DNA from: Aptenodytes patagonicus
Lineage: Eukaryota > Chordata > Aves > Sphenisciformes > Spheniscidae
Reading direction: 5' to 3'
Assembly: GCF_965638725.1 (NCBI RefSeq)
Contig: NC_134958.1
Coordinates: 14,759,464-14,823,463, forward strand
DNA length: 64,000 bases
Positions 53,701-64,000 of the stretch are shown here, one piece after another. Below the pieces are notes generated by a model. The model ran no database searches. It had not been told where the DNA came from and saw nothing but the letters and a program-made list of their open reading frames with translations. The number at the start of each line of letters is the position of its first letter. Within the stretch, counting starts at the first letter, position 1. The position numbers were made by a program, and so were the translations under genes.

Positions 53701-56700
53701 AAAGACTAGGTGACGTGTTTACCTTACCACAAGAACCAATGTAATGAATTAACTCAGAGCCTCCAGGTGACCAGACACTAAATAACATTCAAGTTGTCTG
53801 TGATTGTAAGTTCAGTGCAGATTGTTCACCGTGAAGGTTTGCTCTGTTTCTAGCAAGCACATAATGCAGCCAAGCAACCTCCCTAGTCGTAACCTAGAGT
53901 TTAAGGGAAGGTAAGTTTTTCTTTGCAAATGCCAAAAGGATTATTCTGTTTCTGTCATTTTTCCTGAGTACATATTTACTTTATTGCAACCAAATTCTTT
54001 CTCTTAAAAAGTAAGTCACAGAAAGGATATTAATGTTTTCACTGCACACAAGATAACAGTTGCTAATAACGGTAGGTAAAGAGGATGATACTTGGTTCTA
54101 AGGTTTCTTCAAGAGCTTGATTTCCAATTAACAAGCCTATTCTCTGTTACGGAAGAAACACATGTCATTTCAGAAACAGCCTCTTCAACATCTCTTCTAC
54201 AAATTCCCCTGGCAACCAAAGCAGTAAGCTAAGGTATCTGTTGATATTTCAACTGCCGGTAATATAAATAAAAACATTTTCTATATAATTTATTGTTCCT
54301 TTTAAATCTGGATTGAATTATATTGGTCACAATGGCCAGTTAAAAGAATTTTAAAAATCATTCAATTAAGTCAGAGAACAGTTATGGCTGCTTGGGTTCC
54401 TCACGTGTGCACACTCTTTCTGGTTCATTTTTCAGTTTGTTTAGCCTGTGGATAATTGCAGCATCTTTGTAACGTGTTCTATTTTTATTACTGCCACGCA
54501 GTTCTAAGTGTGTATCTATCTCAATATCAATCTTTCTCTAAGTAGTTCACATGTGAATGCAAACAAGAAATCCAGGGAAAATAATTTCTTTGTAGAGTAT
54601 GTATTTCTAATCACGGCTCATACACACACATATAATTGAACAATGACATCGATGCCAGATTCACTGGTCTGTTCTTACTTGTTTGTGACACTCTGGCACA
54701 ACATAAGGCAACCACATCATTACACCCAGCTACGACGAGCTAACACAGAACTCCGGGTAACCAAAGTAGAAGAATTAAGTAACCAAAGTAGAACAAAACG
54801 CATCCATCACTCTGATGAGTAGATCTAACGCGAAAGATGATTTTTGAACATAAAGCTAGAAGTCTAACAATAATTTTCACCATTTTTAATGACTGAAAGT
54901 TTGTCAACAGTTAAATGATATAATCTACTTCAAAGTGACTTATACTCATAAATGCAAAACATATATGAAAAGCCCCCTCAAAGTCTTTTGGTGGTTTTTT
55001 TTGTTTGTTGTTTGTTCCCCCCCCCCCCCCCCCAAATGATCATCACATCCTGTTATTTCAATGGGAACAAAATCTAAATGTGCAAAATCAAAATTGTCAT
55101 TCAGTATCTTCCTTGTTCAAAATACATGGGACTTTAATTCTTCAAAGGAGGAATTGGAAGGAAACATTATTCCTTTCACGCAGTAAAAAAACCCCAACAA
55201 AAGACATGTGTTCCACTTGGCATCAAAATCTCTGAAATTACAATAATGATTTTCAATATACCTGTAACATATTGCTATACCCGATGATTTTACCATCATT
55301 TTACAAGGTGAAAACCAGAGACAGGTTAGTTAACTTGCCCATGTGAAGCTGCACTTACCCACTGCACTTCCAAGATGAGCGCTCTGCAGCATGGCAAGAC
55401 CCCCTGTCCGGCCCAACTGTGTCCATGTACCCCACCTGACCTTGGGGCACGCCAGACACCAATACCAGGCTAACCTGACTGCTCCTAGCCTTCCCTGAAA
55501 TAGCCTTGACACAGTCTGCTGCAAGGACAGATGGCACGTGCAGACAGCCTTAGTTCAGACTGCACGAGACACGATGCACGGAGCTGGGTCTCGCTCCAGG
55601 CCTGGCAGCTGGCTGGACTTGCCAGATAAACAAGTCCAACTCATTTCCGACTGGACCGTGTCTTCAGTGACTCAAGACGAAGACCATCTATCTCATAACC
55701 AGACAGAACTGCCTGAAGCGTAGCCGGCCATGGCTCTTCAAGGGGCAGAAGTGCAATTCTAGAGGTTCTACTGAACTAAAATTTAAGTCTTCCCAACCTA
55801 AGACCAGACTTCTTTGTGGATGCTGCCCAAGATACGCTAAAGCCTCCTGGCTTTCAGATCCAAAGCTTGATGGCTCTTCTGTTATTTCTGAGAGACAGAG
55901 TGGAGTTCATTAGAAGGGAGAGCCAGAATTCACAAGCATCGTTTGCCTCATTCCACCGCAGTAACAAAATAAAGCATCTAAGTTGTTGTTGGCGACAGTA
56001 AGATGGAATACATTTAACACTATATTCAATAATCTACAACTGACCGATGGAGTTCCAGAACATCTTTCAAGGATCACGAAGATCAAAGGGAATTATTCTG
56101 TGATAGATCAGTAAAGATGCATTTCAACTGAAGAACTGAGTGAAAACCTCTGCCTTTTGACTATGGCCTGCTAATGCACAGAAGGTGCCCACTGAGTGGA
56201 ACAGAGGGTGAGACGATCTCATGTCTGGGACTTGAAGCCAGCAACAGAAACAAAACCTCTTTACCAAGAAAAAAGATAAATTTCTTCGTAAGATAAGCTG
56301 CTTATCTTATTATGTAAAGTAATACAAAGAGTACAAAGTCTAAAGTCTACAGTTGAAGAGCTGAACATTTATTTTTGCTTTCCAGTCAGATGTAAGATAC
56401 CACTTAACAGATATGGTATTTAAGAAAACTTCAGTTTTGCAAAGACTGTATTTTACTAAGTCCAAAACTTTAACACTGGCATAATTTAGAGATTTTTTTT
56501 CAACCAAGAAAACACAAACAAATTCATTGTCTCAAAAGCCTGACATAAGGAAGCCCAACTGTACCCATTTCACAGATTTTTTTTTTATTTTTATTTTTTA
56601 TTTTTAAACAGAAATCAGTAAGTGACTCATCCAAAGGTTTAAAAAAACCCTATATGTCAGTGCTGGAATCACATGGTAATTTTTAGGTTTGCAGAACACT

Positions 56701-59700
56701 GCTCTATACTCATACATTAACTAGTTCTTCTCTTCTGCATAACTCCGGGTAAGTTGTGAGAAATAACTTGCAAGCAAACAAGCCCATATTTTTAGAAACC
56801 TTTCTTTAAAAGCAGACCATCACTTGCAATCACTGAAACAAGCAACAACAGAGCTGAGTTCCTGGACGTGAAACTTGTGCTTGACTCACAGGCCAATGGA
56901 GTTTAGTTGTATTTTATATTAGACCTTCTAGAACCCAAGTCAATCTAATTCTTACTATTGTAGTATCCTACAATGGCCAGTTCTGGAGCATCTTTTCGAG
57001 AAGTGCCTGGTTTATGATCACACTATTACTGCAAGAGCACTGGCTTGATGCCTTCAGATGGGTAAGAAATTTGAAATGCTATGATCTCAGGCTCACATTT
57101 GCAGTATTAGTCAGACTTAATGTGAGAAAGGTAAGATGTTCAGTAGGAAAATGAGCACTGAGCTAGGTTCTACTCTTTAAGAAACAATTCATAGATAATT
57201 GTCTAAGGAAAACCTACATAAAAGTGGTACATATTCTGATGTTAATGGAAAATATCTTCAGAAATGTCTCACATCTAGCATTGTTTTCAGTGGGTTATAT
57301 TATGCAATACTCTATATATAGTAACTTGCTGACTTCTACTTTGCTCAGACAGCTTAGTGTCTGCTTCTCTGTTGCCAGCTGAAATGACTTTCAAAATGAA
57401 ATATGGAGATGTGAAATTAATACAGGACTATACCAGAGGTGATGGTCAAATTGATAAGCAAAAAAATACATTTTAAACACTGATAGCTAATCGTTGTCTA
57501 AAAACGCTAAGGCGGCTTTGAAATACCAACAAACTTGTTTTCAACTTTTATCACAGGAGAAGATTATTTTTTGCATATTATACCCTAGTTAAACATGAAC
57601 TTAACTGTATCCTTAAAATCTCTGTCTTGCTTATTACCTGTTACTTAGTAAGAGGTGACTGTTTTGTCAGCGTCTAGTGTGATGTAAAACCAGCAAAACA
57701 GAATATAGTGATCAGGAGAGTGTGCTCAAAGACAGTGGCCGACTTTCTCAAGGCTGTAAGAAGCTATTATTCCTTGGCAAATCCAGGCTAGACTCTAGAG
57801 AGAGCTAAGAGAAAACTTATCCAGGACCCACATAGTAACCATACTGTGTCAAGGGCTACAGAGCCTTGTGTACAATGCTGTTAAATAAAGCTTTAGAAAT
57901 ATTGTAAGTCACTCTTTCCATTGACTTTGATTTCCTAAAGGCAAAATCCCAGTTAGATCTTGGCATAAACATACAATCACTAGAAGGACCACAGTTATAG
58001 ACAGAAAATACTCAAATCATACTGAGATCTCTTAAGAGAAGGAAGGAGAAAAACCCGAAGCTTTAGTCTCCCTGATTCTGTTAGCAGTGGCAAGAACCTG
58101 CAAAGAACTAATTCTAAGGCTCATTCCAACTTCAGCCTGGAGGAAATTGTGCATGGCCGTCACCAAATAAGAGATAAGATAAACCCATGTTTAAAAATTA
58201 TTTCAGCTTTTCAGATTCCAAGGGTTTTCATATGAAACAGCGAAGAAAAACATTTTTAAAATCAGGAAAAATACCTGGACAAGTGTCCTTTTAAGGTGCC
58301 TGATGACTGGCTCATTCTCCAAAGATACTACAGTGGGGTCCAATATCGTGCGAACTACATGGTGGGGAAGCTGTTGCTACTCCCAGGTACATCACACAAA
58401 AGGACCTGAGAACAACAGCCTGGGTCAGTGCAGCATCTTTGGTAGTTGCTGGAAGAGAGTTCCTCCTTCCCATGCTTGTTCCTCTACAGTATGTCAATGT
58501 AAAACACACACAACTAACAATACCTCCTAAAAGCAGAACAAAAACCTAAATCTAGCAGTCTCCACAAGACAATAAAAAAATCACTCCAGAACCCAGCAGA
58601 CTCTCTCTGGGAATAAAGAGATAGAACTGGCACTGGCAAAGTCTACAGCAAGACTAACGACCGGGACAGAAGCTAGTTAATGTCAGGCTCTGAAGATGTC
58701 TTCTATATAGAAAGAAACGCTCGAGCAATGCGGATTGGTTTTCCCTACCAAGGGAAGAAAGTTAACAGTCCGTGAGAAGCTGTACCTGGGAAATGATACT
58801 GGCTAAACTTTCAGTGTTCCTGCCTCCACCTGCTGGCAAGGAGAAACGCTGCTGCTGAAGATTGCTGCCGCTGCAAAGATCATTCACACGCTCTTAGCAA
58901 TGAATGTTTAAAACTGGAATCAGTGACCGGCATTACCACATTGTGGCGGCAATAAACAGTGCTCCACAGTATTTCTAATACAGGATAATCCACCTCGGAA
59001 AATCTGACACCTGCAGTTTATAGCCCAGACAGTTGTTAAATGCCAGACAGTTACTTATCTCTCTTTAAACAAGACGATAACAAATACACACAGCAAGAAT
59101 TCATATGTTAAACAAGATAAAAAGGTATATATTTTTCTATGCACACTAATTACCTGGTAAATGACATCTTGAAAAAGAACTGGAAAAGTGAGTGCAGCAT
59201 CTTCTAATTCGTTTAGACTACAGTGCACTAATGTTTCATCCTATTAAAAAAATAAAAGATGGTATAAAAGAAAGAAAAGAATGTGAAAAGAATGCTGAAA
59301 ACAGAAGGCGTTTTCTGGATTTTTAGGCTCATTTTAAGGTAGGTTTATTTAGTCTGGAAAATTTATTTTTGTGCAACTGCTGTCAAGATTGAAGAAGAAT
59401 TCTTAGAATGAATGATACATTTCATTATTCTTGCAGTTTTTGAAAAAAATCACTTAGAATTGTATGCTAGGGGCATAATTATAAGAAGATATTTTCATTT
59501 TGTAGGCTATCCTGTCATTCAGTTCAAATCTGCATCTGTCAGTTTGAATAATCTATCCATTCACACAACCGCTAGAGGACATTCCAACTGATACTGTTCA
59601 TGATAAAATAATGTTCCTGACATCATTAACAGGGTCTGAAACAACTTTCAAAACAGAGAGACTAAAAGAAATTATTATGAAGACAAATATATTTTCTATG

Positions 59701-62523
59701 AATATTTTTAAAAGTGGATTTGTGCCCTCTAAGAATAAGAATGTTCTAAGAATTAAAAGATTCATTCTTGATCAATCTTGATGCAAGACATATGAAGCTG
59801 AATTTTCTTATTTATTTCCACAATGGATTTAGGAAAGCTTTATGGGGACAGATAACTCTTTGTTTGAGATGATAAAAATTGTAATGCCTTTTTTTTTTAA
59901 GCAGGATCTATTCAACAAATTCAACTGTATTGCTGCATTCAACAAATACAGCAAGCATTCTATACTTGCCACTATTATTTTTTTTTAATGCAGAAAATAA
60001 CTAAAAATACTAAAAATTGTGTAACATTCAACAAGGCCTTTTTGTTTAAAGCAAACATTACTAATTTCAGCAACAAACAAAATAAATGAAATGCTACATA
60101 CCCCCTGCTTTTGGTATGTGTTTATAAAGATATTTACCAAGTCTAGAACTAATGAGAATTCTGGTGTGCTTCTTGTTTTCAGTGGAAGAGCTGGCTTCCT
60201 GTTAAGTTGTTCTTCTGTTAGCGGTGGAACATGTTTGATGAAATAATATCTGAAAAGAATACAGATTTTGCTGTAGAAATGTACATACATTATTTAATTG
60301 ATAATGTTGTAGCCCAACTTAATATTTAAAATATTTAAGGCTGCACAAGAAATAAATATTTTAAACCGAAAAAAACCCTGCACCAATAAACACTTATTTT
60401 TTAACTTAAGAGCTTTTGGAATCATTACCATAATATAAAAATGTTCCAGCTAAAAAAACCCTGTCTTAATCCAATACCCAAAACGATCAATTTAATATTT
60501 TCAGTACAAACATTAGCACTTACGGATCAAAGACTTCCCAGTCTTCTTCATAGGTGGCTTCTGCATGAGCTGATGAGTAGCCACTGTCTGGAGATACTGG
60601 TGCTAAAATTCAACGAAAATGACCAAAACAAAAAAATAAAACAAAAAACCACAAGAGCTAGTCTTATTAGTGCAGTTTTTAAAAGTGAAAATTTGCACCT
60701 GATACACGAGTGCCTCAAACAACAGTGAAAAAAGTCTCCCTTCAGCCCCACCCTCTCAGTCCCCATGTTTCCTCTGAAATAGCCTGCACAGCTCCTCAGG
60801 GAACTACCCGAGAGCTTGATGTCACGTCATGCTACGGAACTTCACGACCTGGCCAAACTGGCGGTGCCCGTATGACACAGCAAGGCATCCGTACAACCTC
60901 TGATGATGTGAACTACCTGCATGCGCATTCCAGCCTAAGAAGCTAGCACAACTCTTCCAGTCTGCAGCTCACTCTCGCCTCATGTCTGAGGGGCCCTTCT
61001 GAAACAAGGCAACCGACCAGCTCAGAAGGTCTGGAGCAGACCTGTGGATCACACATCAGCCCCTCTACTCAGAGGTTAAATTTACTTCCTTGAAAGGAGT
61101 CCTCAAAAACCTCAGTACTACTTAACTACCAATGTTTTGAGGGTCTAGGAAGGATTTAGATAACTGTTAAGAATTTGATGCTGGCCGTCCACAAAGAGGA
61201 GAAGCTGAATTTTATGGATACAAATTTTTGTCAAAAAGATGTATGATGAGTCTTTCGAAGAAAATGTGGAAAATTAACGTCAGATCTATTATGTTTCTCA
61301 TTCACCTCACCACGTTGTTCTAATATAAGATATCAAAATGTTGCAAATTTCTCTTTCATGATCAGCAAGTCTAGGGTGTGCATTTTTAATTGGGGGGGAG
61401 GGTTCAATATTAATAAAAATGCCTTTCTTCTGGGATCTTTGTTTTCATTTGAAGAAATGTTATGAGGTCAACTGAGTTATACTGAGAATAGATGAGACTT
61501 GCCAAAACTGTCTTTAGTGCATAAGAGATTTGTCTATTAAACATAAAAATCAATATTAATACTGTTTACATGCCGTCAGCCAATGTGAAATATTAATTTA
61601 TACAAAATGCAGGTGCTAGGATTTCCCTAAGAGTACAAATTACACACAGCTTCAACATTTGAGTCCAAGGCAAGCACACATTTTTTACCTGTAAGTGGTG
61701 GCAGGTCACGGTCATTTGTCTCCTCCACTTCTTCTAAACCGTTGTTGACAGTAGATCTGACCTGCACTGCTTGGCTAGTATAAGCTGCTCCATTGGTTGA
61801 TGTTGCAGTACTTGTAGTAATCTCATCTACCTGTTCCATATCAAGCTGTTTGACTATTTCTTCAGCTTCAACAGCTTGTCCTGGAGAATCTGATCCTGAT
61901 GTTCCTGAATTAAGATTTCAGTACAGTCACAGTCATTATTTTTAAGCTGAGTTACCTATCAGAATACTGACAGTCATTATTAACCACACAAAAAAAAGTT
62001 TCAGACTAACTGAAGATAGCTGCATTTGATTCACGTTACAAAAATAAGAACCAAAATTAAGACCATGACAAATGCCTTTTATGTTTGGGACAAGGAACTT
62101 AATACCAGTATTTTTTTCTTCTTTTTAAAATAAAAAGTACACCGCTAGATACTTACACCTATGAAAGAAATGTTCTAATGCATATAAATTTATTGCTTCT
62201 TCTATTAATGATCAACCCTTCTAAGAATTAAGGAGCCCTTTATCTGGTAGTAGTAACTCTTGGTCTGTAAATCAGAATGAAAAGTGTACTGCCGCTCAAA
62301 ACAGCTTTTTCTTTAAAAAAAAAAATCTATCATTCTTAGCTTTAATACTATTGGCTTTTTAAATAATACTCACCATTTTTATTTGCTGGTGAAAAAAAAT
62401 TGAAGACAGGAGAAAATATCGTTCCCAGTAATGTAGTTCGTGGGGGACTGCCAGTGGCAGGATTATCTTCTAATTTTCCATTTTGCTTTACATGTTGGTT
62501 TGTCATTTCGTAACTTCCAGCTT
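47647..62523 (-). CDS. CTDSPL2: CTDSPL2 (FCP1/SCP-type phosphatase, SCP4), 3' part
   Basis: CTDSPL2 is a nuclear, Mg-dependent protein phosphatase of the HAD superfamily with an FCP1 homology domain. Family members remove phosphates from Ser/Thr, for example in the RNA polymerase II tail or transcription factors. Ten phase-matched exons give 357 residues to the stop; human has 466, so about 109 N-terminal residues and the promoter lie right of the window. Seen: a disordered Ser/Thr/Glu-rich N-terminal part; [18 protein letters not shown]; then the catalytic domain, with [10 protein letters not shown] (nucleophile Asp184 and acid/base Asp186 in window numbering), [26 protein letters not shown] and [12 protein letters not shown]. 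These are the four HAD motifs, all intact. End: [11 protein letters not shown]. Confidence 0.97.
48254..48349 (-). CDS. CTDSPL2: CTDSPL2 exon: SNGIPIESW segment
   Basis: 32 codons (residues 305-336): [20 protein letters not shown] then [12 protein letters not shown]. The acceptor aactttag is preceded by an 18-base T run (A18 at 48358-48375 on +). Donor CTG|gtaagt. Confidence 0.97.
49241..49367 (-). CDS. CTDSPL2: CTDSPL2 exon: HAD motifs III and IV
   Basis: Residues 263-304: [20 protein letters not shown] then [20 protein letters not shown] and YQ. Holds the motif Lys (YIKDL) and the DNSP metal-binding motif. Acceptor atcacag, donor CAG|gtaaag. Confidence 0.97.
51721..51800 (-). CDS. CTDSPL2: CTDSPL2 exon: HAD motif II
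   Basis: Residues 236-261: [20 protein letters not shown] then PKKQLV. Contains the motif II Thr in LFTAS. Acceptor atccatag, donor AG|gtaaaa. Confidence 0.97.
51896..51958 (-). CDS. CTDSPL2: CTDSPL2 exon: [11 protein letters not shown] segment
   Basis: 21 codons (residues 215-235): [20 protein letters not shown] plus E. Acceptor cttcag, donor GAG|gtaaaa. The intron to the next exon downstream is only 95 bases; the intron upstream is 7.2 kb. Confidence 0.97.
52425..52444. repeat. A20 homopolymer
   Basis: Twenty consecutive A in the CTDSPL2 long intron. The flanks show no retroelement body. Confidence 0.9.
54757..54793. repeat. Two-copy 22-bp tandem repeat
   Basis: GTAACCAAAGTAGAA occurs at 54757-54771 and 54779-54793, a period of 22 bases, in the CTDSPL2 long intron. 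Confidence 0.8.
55017..55033. repeat. C17 homopolymer
   Basis: Seventeen consecutive C after a T/G-rich stretch, in the CTDSPL2 long intron. The length is prone to slippage and sequencing error. Confidence 0.9.
59154..59240 (-). CDS. CTDSPL2: CTDSPL2 exon: second half of the catalytic motif
   Basis: 29 codons (residues 186-214): [20 protein letters not shown] then VLFQDVIYQ. Starts with the acid/base Asp of DLDET. Acceptor tttaatag, donor CAG|gtaatt. Confidence 0.97.
60138..60249 (-). CDS. CTDSPL2: CTDSPL2 exon: first half of the catalytic motif
   Basis: Residues 149-185: [20 protein letters not shown] then [17 protein letters not shown]. Ends with the nucleophilic Asp and Leu of DLDET. Acceptor cttttcag, donor TTG|gtaaat. 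Confidence 0.97.
60524..60602 (-). CDS. CTDSPL2: CTDSPL2 exon: [13 protein letters not shown] segment
   Basis: Residues 123-147: [20 protein letters not shown] then WEVFD. Acceptor aattttag, donor CC|gtaagt. Confidence 0.96.
61689..61904 (-). CDS. CTDSPL2: CTDSPL2 exon: acidic disordered segment
   Basis: Residues 51-121: [40 protein letters not shown] and [18 protein letters not shown]. Thr/Ser/Glu-rich and likely disordered. Acceptor taattcag, donor G|gtaaaa. Confidence 0.96.
62374..62523 (-). CDS. CTDSPL2: CTDSPL2 exon: NQHVKQNGK to FSPANKN
   Basis: Residues 1-49 in window numbering: [20 protein letters not shown], then [20 protein letters not shown] and SPANKN. Acceptor tttacag, donor G|gtgagt. 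About 109 further N-terminal residues are missing to the right. Confidence 0.96.
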
Positions 62524-64000
62524 CTGTAAAAGAAAAGTTATGAAGTATAATACCATGCTTCTGTTTTTCACAGTTACATCCTCTCTTCTATTGTTATTTT
62601 CAATATAGGAAAGATCCCTCTTGCTCATGGTTCAACTTGGTCGACAAAAAAATTTGCTTAAGTATTTAATTAAAAAAAAAAAAGAGCTAGCAATTTAGTA
62701 TCAACATAAAACCAAAATGCCAATTTTCAACACCATCTTAAGTTTAACACTACAAATTAGGAAGCACTCATTGTTTATATAAAGAATGCTATAGATTAAC
62801 AAATAATAGAAATTTAAATCCTTCAAATGGGCTTGATGATGGAAGACAGACTTTAAGATGCTGTGCACCTTTCACAACAAATAGATGTCAGTATCAGTGG
62901 AACTCCACTAGATGGAAACAAGAGAAAGTGTCAGTGGAACTCCAAAGGCTGAACCTCCAAACTTCACAAGATCAAGTCCATAATTTATTATTCTCCACAT
63001 ATATACACACACACCTATATGCATAAATTCAATTATGAAGTTAAATAATTTTTAGTTGTTATCACAGATAACAAAGGACATAGAATTAAATAAATCTTCG
63101 CATTACAGAACGTAACTCGTAACAATTAAGGTTTTCTATAAATGTGCATGTACAGTAAAGTACATCCTAGAACTAAAAATTGCCATCTCATGGCTGAGAT
63201 CCAAGACACAGTTCTGAGACTGAAATGAAAGAGAAGTTATTTACTTCACAGTAACAAGTCTTTGAGATGTCTGTCCATATGGAAGTAAGCAAATGTATTT
63301 TGTGCACATGAGCTGAGAACCTTTTTGTCAGCTGAGCCTGATGGAGCTGCACAAGTACTTCACACTTCCTATCGTTTCTATATAAAACGTAGGGTGTGCC
63401 AGCTGCAACTCAGTGCCTTCACTAATACGGAATATTTTAACTAAGAACTTCGTATCGCTCTAACAGTAACATGGGCTCAGTGTGCTCTACGTGCGTACCT
63501 CAGAACACACTTGATTTAAGTCAACAGTTGCTCTTTCACCTTGAGCACTGTCTGCATGCATCACACTAAGTGGGTACATATCTGTTATCTCTCCAGGAGG
63601 CAAAAATCTTAATTAACAGTAGCAAATACTGGAAAAAGGGATTTCTCCTAAAGCCATGTTGTCAGATGTCTGTGTAACAACCGAACAGGAAATTCTTTCA
63701 CATTGTAACCCTTCCATCACTGAAGTCACTTATTTGGAGCTTTATCCTCTGCTTAGCTACCGATTTTGCAAACCTAGTTGGACTATGAAATCTTTGAGAC
63801 CTCCGCCTTGCTGACAAACTTGGCAGAAACCAGACAATGGATTCTCAAGTTACTGGGGGAATGGAGAATGAAGGAACACTGACAGGCAGCACAATCACAT
63901 TAAGTCTTGTTTCCTTAGAAAAGAAGTCTAAAAAAATTTTTTTTGAAGTCAGATTTGGAACCACAGCTGATACTTTAAATGGCATTGACCACTTTATCAC
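62524..64000. other. CTDSPL2 intronic sequence at the right edge
   Basis: Intron upstream of the last visible CTDSPL2 exon. The 14-mer TCAGTGGAACTCCA occurs at 62894-62907 and 62931-62944. No exon encoding the expected upstream sequence was found, so the next exon lies outside the window. Confidence 0.6.

Larger units (their letters stand above)
51959..59153. other. CTDSPL2 long intron (7.2 kb)
   Basis: Mostly AT-rich intron. It holds an A20 run (52425-52444), a C17 run (55017-55033), a 22-bp two-copy repeat near 54757-54793, and a GC-richer island at about 55330-55760 with a possible retroelement trace. No extra exon with compatible phases was seen; the flanking exons join in phase 0 and match the family. 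Confidence 0.6.

Noticed and set aside
1-64000. tRNA, rRNA, CRISPR or bacterial-type operons
   Set aside because: No box B-like GGTTCGAATCC, no regularly spaced repeats, and all coding sequence is split by introns. The window is ordinary vertebrate chromosome.

Overview
This window is vertebrate nuclear DNA, almost certainly from a bird. It has short, GT-AG-bounded coding exons separated by AT-rich introns, a single dense CpG island, few recognisable interspersed repeats and no SINE-like sequence. The introns are compact: 27 exons of one gene fit in 24 kb. Three protein-coding genes were recognised by joining exons whose reading phases match and reading the resulting protein. They are SPG11 (spatacsin), EIF3J (eIF3 subunit j) and CTDSPL2 (FCP1/SCP-type phosphatase). 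The same three genes are neighbours on human chromosome 15q, and the relative order and orientation here agree with that block.

Layout. Positions 1-24.6 kb hold the 3' two-thirds of SPG11 on the + strand: 27 coding exons, 1,623 residues, a stop at 24374-24376 and a poly(A) signal at 24586. Its first exons lie left of the window. A 1.7 kb gap follows, holding a possible old solo LTR. EIF3J lies on the - strand from about 26.3 to 37.8 kb and is complete: 8 coding exons, 252 residues, starting inside a CpG island at about 37.1-38.3 kb. SPG11 and EIF3J are therefore tail to tail. A 7.5-8 kb stretch without a recognised gene (about 37.8-45.6 kb) separates the EIF3J promoter from the 3' end of CTDSPL2. 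CTDSPL2, also on the - strand, runs from about 45.6 kb to past the right edge: 10 coding exons, 357 residues, including the whole catalytic domain. Its 5' exons lie outside the window.

The three genes do not form one pathway. Spatacsin works with spastizin and AP-5 in lysosome reformation. eIF3j acts on the 40S ribosome in translation initiation and recycling. CTDSPL2 is a nuclear DxDx(T/V) phosphatase. They are linked by conserved neighbourhood only.

No new multi-gene system was seen. The observations most worth checking are: a GC-AG intron in SPG11 with a competing GT donor 4 nt away that would give an in-frame exon skip; a pair of overlapping, mutually exclusive hairpins in an SPG11 intron; and several GC-rich, protein-like islands in introns and in the intergenic gap that may be decayed retroelements or retrocopies. 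Exon calls come from splice-site and phase logic plus remembered family similarity; no alignment was run.
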